Of a stretch of 64,000 nucleotides of DNA, positions 35,945 through 49,300 are shown one piece after another. Positions within the stretch are counted from its first letter, which is position 1, and the number at the start of each line of letters is the position of its first letter. The notes beneath the pieces were generated by a model. That model worked only from the letters and a program-made list of their open reading frames with translations, did not search any database and was not told where the DNA came from. The position numbers were made by a program, and so were the translations under genes. Source of the DNA: Ciona savignyi (Eukaryota; Chordata; Ascidiacea; Phlebobranchia; Cionidae); contig CH003416.1 in NCBI GenBank assembly GCA_000149265.1, positions 883,202 to 947,201 of the forward strand. The letters are read 5' to 3'.

Positions 35945-36695
35945 GATAGAATAGAATATTCGTGTTTATCCGCGTAAATGAGAAAAACAAGGGTGTTAAT
36001 CAGTGTTTCTCAAACTGTGTGCCGCGGCACACTAGTGTGCCGTTTGAGATTCTCAGGTGTGCCGCGAAACTTTTTGGAATTTTGCAAAATTATGTAGGAA
36101 ACCTCTTTGTGTTACGAATGAGCAAATCTGGGCATACGCGACTTTAATGCACAGAAATGTATTTTCCCTACTTTAGTAGCAAGTAGAGTAGACAGTATTG
36201 CTATGGGTAGCGATAAATTAATGGTGATTGTTATGTCATAAGCACAATTCATTGTTCAGTGTGGTGTATTAATGTAATTTTAACACATACATCACATTTT
36301 GTCCTGCACGCTGAGTTAAGCAGCACGAAAACTACCTAGATGATAGGAGATTGACCATTTTATTAATAAGATTATTTCATAAGCAAACTTTAGTTAGTTG
36401 ATCCCATTTAAACTTTTTTTGAGTACTCAGTTGGAATTGACGACGAAATGCGTTTGTGTTTGTCAAAAATGGAACCTCGTTGCGATCCTATTTGTGCCAA
36501 ACGACAAGCACACCCATCCTATTAAAATTTGCTAAATAAAATTCTTTGATTCAATTTGTTTTGTTCAAGTGTGCCGCGAATTTTTTAGAATTTCCTTAGT
36601 ATGCCACGAGCTGAAAAAGTTTGAGAACCACTGGTGTTAATACATGGGCAATCGTCAGATCAAACAGTGGGCAACAATCATGCCTCTTACGAATA
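35945..36695 (-). mobile_element. SINE in minus orientation, split by a hAT element
   Basis: The left part (35945-36000: gaatattcgtgtttatccgc, then gagaaaaacaagggtgttaa) and right part (36634-36695: gtgttaatacatgggcaatc, then gtcagatcaaacagtggg) are adjacent pieces of the SINE read in reverse. The 36001-36633 insertion separates them. The order shows the SINE came first. Confidence 0.75.
36001..36633. mobile_element. hAT MITE with 8-bp target duplication, nested in a SINE
   Basis: Termini cagtgtttctcaaactgtgt and, reverse-complemented, cagtggttctcaaacttttt. The identical 8-bp GTGTTAAT flanks it at 35993-36000 and 36634-36641. Both the 8-bp duplication and the CAGTG...CACTG ends fit hAT elements. 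The interior has repeated gtgtgccgcg near each end and no transposase. Confidence 0.9.
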
Positions 36696-36741
36696 TTCCA
36701 ATAATGAAAAAAACGGAGTAAAATCATCCCATTGATTTTAA

Positions 36742-37629
36742 CCCTTTGACGACGACGGAACTTTTGCAGTTTTTGGCACTTTTGAGTAAGGTTGCTTTAA
36801 CCTTGTTTGCTGCGAATACTGTTGGACTTAGGGAAAAACAATCTATTACAAAGTTGTCCAGTAGATAATTTTCTACAAATTGGTATTTTTATTTTTTTGA
36901 TGACGTTGTAGTATTTGTAATGACGTCATAATTAGTAATTTTTACTCTAATTACTCGTTACTGGTAGCTTGTAGAAGATAGTAATGTATTACAAAAGTGT
37001 TCAAAATGAAATTTCCTACAAAGTTACGTCTTTTATTTTTTGATGACGTCAACTAAGCGTGATGACGTCACATAAAACTGACAAATATGGCATTTCATCA
37101 CCACAATCACTGTCGGCCTCGATCATGCTGGCAGCCTAATCGGCTGTAATCTATTCCGAAGTTGCCATATTTCTTCCGAATATCAAATAATAATTGAAAA
37201 ACAAAGTAAACAAAGGCGAAAAAATGAATAAATATCAATAGTAATTAGAAAAAACCATGTACACATATGTTTACACATATCGTTGAATAATCGAAAATGA
37301 CTGGAAAACTCGAAAACAAAGACAGCTACTGCTAGTTTTATTCTCACAGCAACTGGTGTAACAATTTTAAGTCCCCAGAAGTCAAAAAAGCGATATTTTA
37401 CCTAAAAGTTAAACTAGATACAAAAATTTTGAAGAAAAATATTTGGAGCAATATTACTCAAAATTTTTAAATGGAAGGATTATGTTTTTATGCGTTATTT
37501 CGAAAGATCTATTCAAATGCTTTCCAAAAATATCAAAACTAGGAAAATCCCCTAAGAAACGACTGAATTGTGCATTTTTTTTCGGGGACACATCTGGGTT
37601 ACAAATATGTAACCGTCGTCGTCTAAGGG
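36742..37629. mobile_element. piggyBac-like MITE with TTAA target sites
   Basis: TTAA at 36738-36741 and 37630-37633 flanks inverted ends: ccctttgacgacgacgg and, reverse-complemented, cccttagacgacgacgg. The CCCTT start and TTAA duplication are the piggyBac signature (family knowledge). The 888-bp interior lacks a transposase. It carries several tgacgtca-type palindromes between 36898 and 37072. Confidence 0.8.
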
Positions 37630-37633
37630 TTAA

Positions 37634-38489
37634 AAAGTACCTATTATAAGTAAAGTATAACGGAGAAAGTATTCTTGTAGCTGACTAACTATTATTGTAA
37701 AAAATGGCAGCACTAACTAAATAAAAATTTATTGATGTTGGTTAGATATTAACAAAAATAGGTTTGCTAAACGTGTTCGTTTTCATGAAATAGTATTATT
37801 TGCGTGAGTGTGAAATTTACAGGTCTAACATAAACTAAAAAAGAAAATTCAAATCGGCTATGTTTCAATAAATCTTCAGCAACATCTGTCGGCCTCTACA
37901 ATTTGGTAAATTAACCCTACACTATCCATAACATCGTCGCCGGGTTGTCTCCGAACTTGAGTTTGCGTTTTGCATCTAAAATATTTAAACAGCTTTTAAA
38001 CTAGAAAATAGCAAGGGGCGGTATTACACAAACAACTTTGCTAATGAGATACGCTGTCAGATTGACATCACAGACATTTTAAAGCACTACTACTTCAACA
38101 GTGAAAATAATAATAGTTCGTTCAACTGTATCGATAAACACGCAGTTCACCAGTTGCCTTTCGTGTAATCGAGGTTAACGTAGAAAAAAACTATTACGTC
38201 GCCATTATGACTAAACAGGTTTCAATTTTGACAGTGGTAAATTTAACATTTTGTGTAGAATAANNNNNNNNNNNNNNNNNNNNNNNNNNNNNNNNNNNNN
38301 NNNNNNNNNNNNNNNNNNNNNNNNNNNNNNNNNNNNNNNNNNNNNNNNNNNNNNNNNNNNNNNCGATGTAAAACCAACGTAAGTTTACGCTGCTTCGTAA
38401 ATATAGATAAATAATCTTGCACCAAATTTATATCATTAAACATGTCATATAATGAATAAATTTAAATTGTTTGTCTTTTTTAAATGCAG
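37634..38489. other. Spacer and possible promoter region of the small membrane-protein gene
   Basis: Includes agcaaggggcggtattacac near 38010, similar to 8834-8860. An ATG at 38207 (atgactaaacag followed by gtttca) could be a first exon, but its phase does not match the exon at 38490. An exon could be hidden in the N gap. Confidence 0.3.
38264..38363. other. Assembly gap of 100 N
   Basis: Exactly 100 N between 38263 and 38364, just upstream of the small membrane-protein exons. The size is probably a placeholder. Confidence 0.98.
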
Positions 38490-38963
38490 AACAGCACTCT
38501 CAGGCTGATGTGGATATCACACGAGATATCGTCATTATTTGCATTTTGATCATTCTCGTTTTGCACTTTGATAGGTTAAAATTTTGTTGATCACAGTTCC
38601 ACAACATACCTCTACGACTCGAGTCAAAGTACTTAGAGGTGAATTCCGAAGCTAAGCGCTGGACTGTGTAATCATTCGTCGTTTGTTTTGTCTAGTCATT
38701 GTTGTGGTATTATTTTCGATCAGTAACAGATTTGACTCATATGTTTAACAGAGGTGCTCATATTGTTTAAATAGTTATTTTTTAGTATACGAATCAGCCT
38801 AGAAATTTAGGTCGCCCGGAGCATTGCTTACTGGCGAATGATTGATGAACACGATAACTTATGGAAGGAAGCTCAGATTCATGTAGGACTTTTACTGTTT
38901 CTCGCACTGGATCTTGTCAAAAAGTTCCATGCTTTCTACAGTACACTCAAAATGTGGCTCTGA
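38490..38963 (+). CDS. Unrecognised small membrane protein, last two exons
   Basis: Exon 38490-38574 follows a good acceptor (ttaaatgcag). It is open only in the frame QHSQADVDITRD, then IVIICILIILVLHFD, a clear hydrophobic helix. The terminal exon runs to a TGA at 38961-38963 and reads SIAYWRMIDEHDNLWKEAQ, then HVGLLLFLALDLVKKF and a short tail ending KMWL. Its start is uncertain. AG at 38809-38810 gives a clean acceptor but the wrong phase; AG at 38820-38821 keeps frame but is a weaker site. The result is a two-helix protein of at least 75 residues with a charged loop. I do not recognise the family. Upstream exons may lie in the N gap. Confidence 0.4.
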
Positions 38964-40874
38964 TTTGTAAAATAGTATGTCGTTCCAAAGAAACGGATTA
39001 TTTATAAAAAATGCATGTGCTTTTAGAATTTAAGTTAAATTGGTATGTACTATGTACTTAAGGGTTACCTCTTAAGGGTTACTCTTGGCGTATTTTCAAT
39101 TTTGGTCCCTTTGGAAGAGCATTAACAGAAATTATCTGAACGCGGTGGATCAATGGGTTAAAGGAATGCAGCATCAATGTTAGAATATTGAAATAACTTG
39201 GTCAACTGTTATGCGTTGATAACAAGAAATAAATTTTCCACTTAGGATGGAAATGATTCATTTGTCCAGATATTCCTTTGTGTTCCATTGCCAGATTTCT
39301 AAACCAGGTGGAGCCTCGAGCCATACAGCATTTTTCATTTTCTTCCTGGAGAGATAAACTAATCTGGAAAATGTGGATTAAATGAGTTACTTTACAAGAT
39401 CTTATGCACCCTTGTTATTAAGTTGTTTCAGAAGTACGATCCAAAACTTAATTAGAAGATACTAGGTATACTAAATTGGGTATTGTACGCACCAACTCTA
39501 ATTCAATAAATCAGGAGTGCATCAGAAAAGGTTAAAATTAATCTAATAATATGGCGAGAGTGCACTTATTAAAGTGAATACGCCGTCAGTTTGGGTAAAA
39601 CACTTATATAAATTTTATGTTTCACTATCCAGTTTCGTACATGGCAATTTTAAGAATGCTAAAAGTATTTAGTTTCCAACCAAAAACAGTTGTAAAGTTA
39701 TGAAGCAGACAAAAAACAGTTATTGCTTATCATTTGGTTTTTGTATTGTTGTCAAACAATGCCAGTGAGCATTATTTGAATCACAGTGATGATATGCTGA
39801 AAAATGTGTTTCACCAACCAAAGTCGGCTTTTAAAAAATACCCTCGCTAACAACTCTGTTGAACTACTCTTCCCTTGGGAAATAAGATATTATGCAAACT
39901 GGTTAACTGTGTTTTTGAAGGCAATACTAATTATGTGTATGTCCAGTTTAAAATACTAACATGATTTTTTGGGTAACTTGAGATTAAAGCTTAAATAATT
40001 GTGCTGTGTAGGAAAACATTATCACACATTTATTTTCAATACAATTGAATCAGTGGATGATAAAGTACCATATATACTTCACTGTATATATCTAACTGTA
40101 TTTGTTTACTCCAGCTATTTTTTTTATATGAGTTAATATATAGGATAAGATATGTATGTTTTATCCACATGAATAATAGGACATCTTAATTATTGCATTA
40201 CTTTCGGTATCACACAATTCATAATTAAAGTGAAAGTTTTTTCTTTTAATAAGATTTAATTATTGAGATTGCATGCTATTTAGATAATTGCCTAATTGAG
40301 AAAATCCCTTTACACTACTTGTCTTAATTGGCTCATTTGAATTCTTGATCAATAATTGATTTTTTATCTTCATCTGAACAACAAGGAAAATATGTACTTA
40401 TCTACACAAAATATAAACATAGCTTGCAGTGAGTCAGTACTGTGTAAATCTATTTATGTGCTAAGTAAATAGGCGGATGTGTAACCTCATATGTACATTA
40501 TGTACCTTCCAAGAAGAAACTGTTTTAAGGTTGATACTGTGTTATCAATCAATCATGGCATTTCCTCAATTATTTTATTTTTAATGTTCCATTTTGTTCT
40601 TGTATAAATATACTATATGTCTATATTTTTATTTTCATAAATAACCATTTTATGTGGTTTATATCTTAATAAAAAATTGTACCGGGGTATAACACACTCA
40701 TTGCAGCTGCAGTGAAATCCATTAATAATTGTATATGTATACACAGCTTAACGGTAGTTTGTCAAAATTCTGTTTTAATGTTTATCTTACTTGTTCTGGC
40801 AGTAAGTCTAGTACTGAATAAAGTATACCTTATTTGTAATTACGCCGGTTTTGTACTAGTCCATTCATTAAACA
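38964..40874. other. Intergenic, no feature recognised
   Basis: AT-rich sequence lacking open frames, transposon ends or tandem repeats that I can support. Confidence 0.4.
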
Positions 40875-41140
40875 GCGGTTCACAACCTGACGGTACCCTG
40901 GGGTGCCATTCACATTACTCAGGTGTGCCATGCGTTAATTGCAACATTTTTCCTTCTGATGTTGGTGCTGGTGGTAAACCCATTAGAGTTCAAGTGAAAA
41001 CTAATGTACAGGTCCACATGTATCTTGTCTTTCACTAACTAAATGTGACTGCTTAGGTTGAAAAAATATTGGTTTGTCAGGGTGCATCAAACTATTTCTT
41101 TGGCAGGGTAGTGTAAGCTTCAAAAGTTTGGGAACCACAG
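40875..41140. mobile_element. Short hAT-like MITE
   Basis: The left end cagcggttcacaacctgacg and the right end, reverse-complemented, ctgtggttcccaaacttttg form the usual hAT-style inverted termini. The left subterminal region has ggggtgccattcaca and caggtgtgccatg. Flanks attaaaca and gctaaaca are only a partial 8-bp match, so the exact borders are uncertain. Confidence 0.55.
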
Positions 41141-43639
41141 AGCTAAACACTTCATCATAAAACGGTAACTTAAATGTGAACACCAAGACAGGATGCTTCA
41201 TTTATCAAACGTGCTCGATCAATATGCCACGTCATTTCATGCAATCATCCAATGTATTTATTGCTACACAACTTTCTATTTTTATGTAAATTTTGATTAG
41301 TAAAGTAATTTTGGCCAAATTATGTTTTTCTGTATAATTAAGTATGGTTAATCTTACAAAATGAATTTTGTTGTAGTAAATCCTTAAACTGATAGTTGTA
41401 CCACTTCCTGAATAAATGTGAATTTGCTATTTTATTTTTAATACCTAAAATCATATTGGTTTGAATTGAAACTTAGTTTTTTAAATCACTGTTTATTGGT
41501 ATACATTGGTTTGAGAATCAAGGTGTTGTCATTGATAGCTCGCCCACAAACCATAATTCAATTCACCTTCAGGCATTCATACTTTGTACGGCCGCACGTC
41601 AAATAGTTATTCACCTATGAGGCATCCACACAGATAGTCCATCCTAGTATTTTACAAGTAAAGAGCAACAGCTGTATCAGTATTTTCGTTTTACAGGTCA
41701 CTCTTAGTTGCTACTGCTTTATTTACTTAGTTTTTTGATCACAGAGAATAGTTACACACATTTTCTTGGAACATAGTGTCATTGCTAGTTTTTTTTAATT
41801 TCAGTTTCCAGGTAAATACTTGCCATTTCAGAATATTGTATAATAGCTAGAGATTTTAAATATTGAGTTTACTGTCCTGTACTCCACTACAGTATAGATG
41901 TACTTAACAGATTTGCCCTATACAGCAGTTCAATAAGAGGTTTGTGTAGCTTGCAGAATAGGTAAATAGGATAAGGTTGGTAAGTAACATACAGTCAGGT
42001 GGCTGTCTGTGGTTGTCCTGTGTTTACGTTTCATTTGCCGGAAGATACAGCAGCAGCAGCAGACATCGGCCCATCATTGGTTCACGAATGAACCGGTGAT
42101 GTCACATTGTGTACAGGAGAGAGTATAGTGATTTCAAGACTTACTTTCGAAATTATGTCCCGTTAAATTTCAAGACGTTTGTGTTGGGCTGCTAGTGGCA
42201 ATTATTGCCAAGATGCGTGGAGTAGTGCATCCACACTTCAGTAATCACAAAACATCATGATTTGAAATATTAATTACTGTTTGGCCTCTTATAAGGATCG
42301 TTTTAGAATGACAGGTTGATGTGTGAACAACTAAGTAATTTGTGTATTTAGTGATAGAGCATTCTCGGAAAACTGCGTCAAAATCGCATTAATTGTGACT
42401 CATGTGCGTTTAGATTCTGAAGTTAGGATTCCGGTAACAACTTATAGATTGTCTGATTTCCAAAAATTGATATGGATACGCTGAACTTATGCACGTTGTA
42501 GTCCGACGTGTACTTACTAATACGTGTAGATGAATTGGCTGAAATACACATTCGTTATTTCATTGTATAAATGCACAAAATATGCACATAACCTATTAAT
42601 AGACTGCGTAGGTTTTTGGTGTATTAATTACAACCATTAAACTTGACATCGTGCCTTTCCTTCCAATATAATGCATTACTGACAAGTGACAACACATATA
42701 TGTTTCAGTGTTTCCCTTTAAAGTTCCACAAGATTTACGCGGTAGTTCTGATTCATTTAGTTTTTATAAATGTGTGTTTTATAACCCGCAACATCTCATT
42801 AGGTACTTTTTAAAACAATTGGGGAACAATTTGCCCGTCGTGGCGTGCCATATTAATCACACCGGAGCACCCTAGGATTTCCGCTGGTTATTGTAAGAGT
42901 GATGCCCCGCACTGTAAAACAACAAACACCACATTCCTGTCCGACGTTTGTTCGTATTTTAACCCCGTAATTTTAGCAGTGATGTGTTAAAATAAGAGCC
43001 TTTTCCGAGCAACGATTGGACTCATGTTCGACATCAGTTATTTCAACCATTGTTTTCGTTTTGTTTCACCATCAAAGAAGATGTATTGAATTCACTAACC
43101 CCATTACGCCAGCAGCACAGTTCAAATGGAGATTGATTAATTTCTATCCCCGTACTTAAAAATATTACGTCGGCATCAACCACGGAACATTTGTGCCCAC
43201 ATTAGAGGCAACCAAGTTATTAAAACGTGCTTATTTATCGTTTACTTAGTTATATCTCACTGTGCCCATAGAGCGTGGCGAAACCAAAATCACGCCCGAG
43301 TTAAAAAGCGTTCATGCTTGCGTGCCTGTCAGTAAGGTAAGTTTATCAAAAATCACTGAGAGGTGTCATACTGCGTTTCCTTATCTCTACTACCACATCG
43401 CATATTTTTCTCTTTCACATATCGTTGCTCTTACTTATCGTCGGTATTGTGAAATTTGGACGATAATCTGTTCGCGCCAATGTGAACCTTGATAAAAGAA
43501 TATTAATGTATATATTTCATCGATATAATCTTCTAACTTTATCGGTGACACGATGAGCGATTTCGTAAGATTACTACATTTTCTGACCGTTTATTAACGA
43601 TTAAACTGCCCGATTCTGTATATTATTCGCCAAATATAT
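41141..43639. other. Intergenic / possible distal 5' region of the PRIP gene
   Basis: No coding exon is supported. A strong donor-like site (cagtaag followed by gtaagt, 43330-43343) after an open stretch at 43262-43336 could end a non-coding leader exon. A palindrome ggttcacgaatgaacc is at 42079-42094, beside a CAG run at 42050-42061. Confidence 0.3.
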
Positions 43640-43942
43640 TTAGTTTTCTTCTGCGTAATTATTTAAGTTTCTTATCTCCGCTTGTAATTCTTGCATTTCC
43701 ACGTTTCAGCAATTGTGGCGACTGGGTGTCGTCCGATAACCGTGGATAACCTTTTTGGTTGCGATCCAAGATGATATAAGAGTAACCAGAAAATTTGCAT
43801 TGGGCGCCAGAAAATCGCCGACAGAGTAGGTGGGAAACTCTTGGAACGGGATATTGCGCCGCTTGTAGCTTGTACAAATGATTTTCTCACTATCGACGCC
43901 AAGAATCGCCTCGTTGGAGAGTAAAGCTGACAATACCTCGTA
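43640..43942 (-). pseudogene. Orphan protein-like reading frame with one internal stop
   Basis: On the minus strand the frame starts after two stops with YEVLSALLSNEAILGVDSEK and continues through FPTYSVGDFLAPNANFLV and ISSWIATKKVIHGYRTTP. It meets a TGA at 43706-43708. The same frame then carries on with a coiled-coil-like EMQELQAEIRNLNNYAEE to a TAA. The composition is protein-like, unlike the AT-rich surroundings. No initiator ATG or clear splice sites are present. It may be a retrocopy fragment, a missed exon or chance. I do not recognise the family. Confidence 0.3.
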
Positions 43943-46391
43943 GTACTATCACTCGAATACGGAAGGGCAATTGTTCACACAGTTCTTTAGTATCTCCTAG
44001 TTTGAATTATGTTCAATTATTAATTGAATTTCATGAAATTGACATCTCGGAAGTGGCCGCGTCGCCTTCTGTATGTGCAATGCAGTATGCATTGTTATGC
44101 ATTATGCATAATGCGCGATACACCTATTGGCAGTATGCACAGGCTATTCATGACAAACCAATTGAAGAAGTGATTTGAGATCGTCGCCCAGTGTGCGATC
44201 TATTGATCTGTGTCTGCCAACAGCTCATTCGGTTGCAAGTTAAATTAATCTGTTCTGACATTAGCAGCGGTTGCAAGGTCGCCCAGCAGTCATCTCCGTG
44301 TGCCATTGTTATACAGCGTGTAGCATCTCAATACGTTCTTCCGTTTAGATAACGAGATTTAGTAAGAACATCTCTTCCAGCAGTGATGGGTTTCAGAAGT
44401 TGTTTATTAAGTGACATCATTTTATTTTTGTAACTCTTGCGGTTACTTTTATTGTAAGTTGGTTTTAATATTTATAAACTCAACATAACCTTTCAGTATA
44501 CATGTTAAGTCAAGGCTGCTGATTATTAGCGTTTTAGTCGTACATTAGCTTGTGGTTTTCTATGTACATACGTGTACGTCATATATTAACCTTAAAGACG
44601 TAATAGGCCGAAGTGTTGCACTTTTCTTTAGAAAACGCAGTCTTAAACTGTCTTCCGTGAAATCGGCATTTAAATGTTGTGCACCTGGGTTTATTCGACG
44701 ATTGCTTTGTTCACGCTATTTGTTTGCAGTGCGCCCTTTTGAATCGAAGGGATCTTTTTTGCTTAATGCCCGTGGTGCCTCATGACGCTCACCATTACCT
44801 TCATTCCAATATTTAAGTATTGAGGATAATTTTTATGGTAACACTGATCAACGCAGTATTTGAGCTCGCTGAAGAACAAAGTTTGTAGATGGAGCGAGAG
44901 GGAACTATTGAGTACATATTAACTTTTGGCCGCCATCGACAACCAGACATTCAAAGCAAAGTGCTCAGGCATTGTGTTTAGCTGTTATTCTCTATGTTCG
45001 AATTGTGGTTTGTGATTGTTCGGTATTTGATCATCGCGATTAACACTCGTTGTTATTTGTTGTTTTGTTATTCTCAAGTATTCTGTGTTTTTAATGATAG
45101 TAATCAAATACCTCCGCTGCATTTAGTTTAAGTATTTTAACATTAGTATCAGAATTTTATACTGTCAACGATTATAGTAACCGGAGCATAGCTAGTGAGT
45201 GTTATATCTATGATATGATCGGTATAGTTGTTGTATCAGCGGTACTGGTGTGTTACTCTCAGAGCGAAGAAGCATCTCCTTAACGCCCTGACCTCCTCGC
45301 AGAAGTTCTCTCGAGTTAGGATGTGATCTGAACAACCGTGATTATGAAACCGAAATGCGAAAAAAAGTAAAGCAACAGCCGTGCCTCACAGACAAGGTGC
45401 CCACTCAAGTATACCGAGAAGAGAGATCGCCAGAACCAAACTCCCCCGTCAAGTGCACTTTTCGTACATTCCATTGTGATTGATAGGATGAAAAACGCAA
45501 GGTGAGTTTGTTGAAATAGCGTGATTAATAACTCCTTCCAAAGATTCCCTTTTTGAAGGCTTTAATTGCCAAACACTGTATAAGATTTCTAGACAATCCG
45601 CGATCGTAAGATTAATGGATTTTTCGAAAAACTTTTTAAAAATGTACCATATCGGTATGTAAGATTATAGCTTATCTTAAACACTATTGCCTGCCAAAAT
45701 TTCAATTTGTATGTAATATTAACGTGCACTCTGTAGCAAGGGGTGCCAATTATTTTCCCACTGCAGCCCTGAAGGCTTGCAATAAATGCTATATCCTGTG
45801 ATATGTGGTATCATTGACGTGACAATATCCAGCAGTACGTATTAAAATTACCAATCAATAAAACATGACTAACAGCCATTATGTCATCGGCACGAAATTG
45901 CGCATGCTGTGTAATCTGCGAATCAATCTTTGAGGCGCATACTGTTGGCACTAAATCGCGTATTCATGACACATCAACACGTTATGTTTTCATAAACTTT
46001 ATACATTAATATGGACTACACACGTGTGAAATATATGCGGCTTATAGTGTTGCGTACTGCATTATGTTATCGTCTTAAGTTGATGCAGTTGGCCTTGAAG
46101 GGAGGGTTTTATTTGTAGCAATATGTGCAATTGTGCGGTTGAAGAATGGTGCTTTGCAATCGGCCAATTACGTCCGCTAGTTTGAGTAAACCGCCAGAAA
46201 GTTGTGCATTCTGCATATAAACTACATAACATTAAGAAGTGACAGCCAGTCGTCTCTCCTGTGTCTGTTTTTGACCACAGTTTTTCCATTATCACCCTTT
46301 TATACATCTAAAAGTACCGTGCACCCACAGACCGACAGGCTTGCCAGCAAACGCACTTCGTGCACCAGCGTCGGACACAAGCTTATCAGAC
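43943..46391. other. Probable upstream regulatory/leader region of the PRIP gene
   Basis: No coding exon is established. A short open stretch with ATG at 45489 (atgaaaaacgcaag then gtgagt) ends in a strong donor and could be an alternative first exon. An inverted repeat tgcattatgcataatgc is at 44097-44113. The sequence is less AT-rich than the region to its left. Confidence 0.3.
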
Positions 46392-49300
46392 ATGGCTCCT
46401 ATTCCTGAGCACGCTGATCCTTCGCCTGGTAGTCGCACAAGTTCCAACCACAGCTCGGAAATCAAGTTCTTCTCTGATTCAGTAAGTTGACCTAACCCTT
46501 ATACTTCGATCTCACTTTCCAATTGCCAAATATAGTGCCTGAAATACACTTTTGACTACCTTTTCTAGTTGTTGTTCTTTTTTCAAGAACGTATAATTTT
46601 TATTGTTTATGAATTTAAAACTTTGTCAGTTTTAAGTTCGTAGTATTTTTGCAAAATTTGGCAAATTTGCACAATTGGTTGAATACCTTGTTTTAATGTT
46701 TTTGTCGCATTTCTGTCATTTAAACGCAAAATAACATTACTTAAATTAAGAATGAAAAGTTCAACTAAATTTTCCACTCCTGAATTTATTAGATTTAATA
46801 TTATCATAAAAATCATACTTTTCTGTGAAACATTCCGACGTTTTACCTTTATTTAGTTTCCATTTCTGACTTCCAAATTGGATTATTCTCGTTTTCTGTC
46901 CCATATTCATACGTGGCACCGGCTTTCCCTGTGGATAAACCTAGTTTTATTTGGCATAATTATATTTCTTATGAGACTACTCTAAAATAATAAACACACA
47001 CACTATAATAGTCAAAAGGCGCGTTGAAGGGCTATGGTTAGTTTTAGAGCTGTACTGTAGGTTATCTTTGGGGTTAACGTTTTTCATACCTCCCCTTTAG
47101 AGTTGACCCTATTTGTAACGTAATTTTAAAACATCATATCAGATGATCCAGAAATAAAGTAAACGAACTTTTCCTACGTTTGTCATGTGTTTAGTTCAGG
47201 TAACCTCAGCAAGTCGATAACTGTAACAAAAAGAAACTTGATATGAAAACAATAACCATGTGCGAACGTGTTGTGTAATTTAACATTCAAACTGATACAT
47301 GTGCCTCGAACTGAAGGTCATGCCATGTCATTAACAGGAGGTAGAATCGAACATGATTAAGCGTGTCGTTGCTTTTTCATAATGCTGATATGAATTCATG
47401 TGATCCGATATTCTCCTCTTGAAACTGTTCCATAATCACTAAGTTAATTACCGGTCGTCAGTGTGACCACATAACGTCTGGACGCGGGTAATGAATAGAA
47501 ATGATCCAAACTTAACATTTGCCCCCATAAACTAAAATGGTACGTATATACCGAAAAATGATCGAATGTAATTCTTTATAGCCAAGCTGCCCCGTGCCAC
47601 TGCAAAGTCCAGCATCCCCGAACACCCCACATCAAGTAAGCATCGGTAGAAGACGAAGCATAATCAAGGTGATTTAATTACTATAGCACATATTAAAAAT
47701 CGATTTTAGTTTTCGTAAAGTTTGGATTTGAACCAAAAAAATCACCGGCGTGTGTAATTATAAAGGATGCTTCGCTTTTTAAGTTCTGAACAAAGAAAAC
47801 TTAAATATTTGTGTCGCCTTTTTTGTTCTTATATACAGTGTTAAATCAATTGTTCCAAAATTTTACATTTTTGTGTTGTGTTTTTAAAGTGTCGTTTCTA
47901 TTTTTAGCACGACTTTAATTGCCTATTACTGCTATACCCGTAATTATACCAAAGAGTCTCATTTACTTAATTGGACAACTTGCTAGTGTACAGAGCATGT
48001 GCCAGGTAAGCATTTTCTTGTCGGCTGTGAGTAGGTCTTGTTATGAAATGGGACTTATAAATTTAAATTTGTGTTTTGAATGCATCCTTTTTAGCCCAGT
48101 GTGTTTATGCTCCATCGGGTCTTAATTTATTATAAATATTTACGTTGGATTTTTCCGCTTGAATGCTAAATTTCGATCATCGTTTATTGCGGTATTGATT
48201 TTAGATGCTAAATTCCGGCCCAACCAAAATGCCGCTTTCTTACTTCACTTCTACTGAATCAATATGTGGTCGATTTAACCGCTGACCGTTTTCGGGAGTC
48301 ATTTAAAACTGTTTGCCGCACCAAATCACATTACAGTTCTTGTGCCTTAACTTTTAGCACTTCTGCTGCAGCCGGGTCTTATTAATAGAATAATGTACCA
48401 GAACTTGCAACGTAAATAGATTGTACCGGGGTTCATGGCACCCATAGTTAGCTGCTCTTCGTACACATAGCCCAGTGTGGCAACGGCATGATTGCCCATT
48501 ATAAACCAGACGCAACGCTGCACTTATACCAACAAACAACCGCCGGTAACCACAGGTTGCGCATAATTTAAGCTATAGATTGCAGGCCCAACTCTGTTTT
48601 AATTTCCGAGTATGCCCTCTCAGCTTTGTCGTTTCAGTGCGTTCCCGCTTACTTTCTTGTCATACAGCAAGACCCCGAATTGCATACAGTGTTTTATTTA
48701 AAAGTTTTCAAGTTTTTACGTTATAACGTCAGTGGGTAAGGCTTAACGCATGGATTTAAAAAAAAGTCTAAGCGCAGAGCGCTAATGATATTTTGACGTT
48801 TCGGAAGGCAGCATGAAATTATATCGATCAATGGATTAAATAAAACCTTTGAATATAATAAAATATTACTAGACCCTTTGCTGCCAAATGCAACGTATTA
48901 GCTCAATTCCAGGCAATACTTGCGCAGCATTTTCTCGCTCCCTAACTATTGATCCTGCGTAAACAGTTTCCTCCAATAAGATTAGTTCCCCAAGTTGCTT
49001 AAATAATTCATCCATCAGCCCGAAATATCTTGTACGACCGCTGATTTACTCTCTTGTCCTCCGAGTTAGTGGTATTTCCGTACACTGATCCAAATTAATA
49101 TTGATGTGTGACGCCTTGGTTACATCGTTTAATTTCTTTTACACAGGCGCGATATTGCCACGACCGACCGCGGGAATATTTCGTTTGTTTGGCGTCCGTT
49201 GCTATTTCCCCAGAGTATATTTCGTGGTTCGTTTATCGATACGATTTAACGTTTTATAAAAGATACGTAATCCGTTTATCCCCAAATGCCGTTGTTGTTA

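Noticed and set aside
43706..43708. Selenocysteine TGA
   Set aside because: The frame continues past TGA, but there is no recognisable selenoprotein family, and I cannot identify a SECIS element or even a transcript start.
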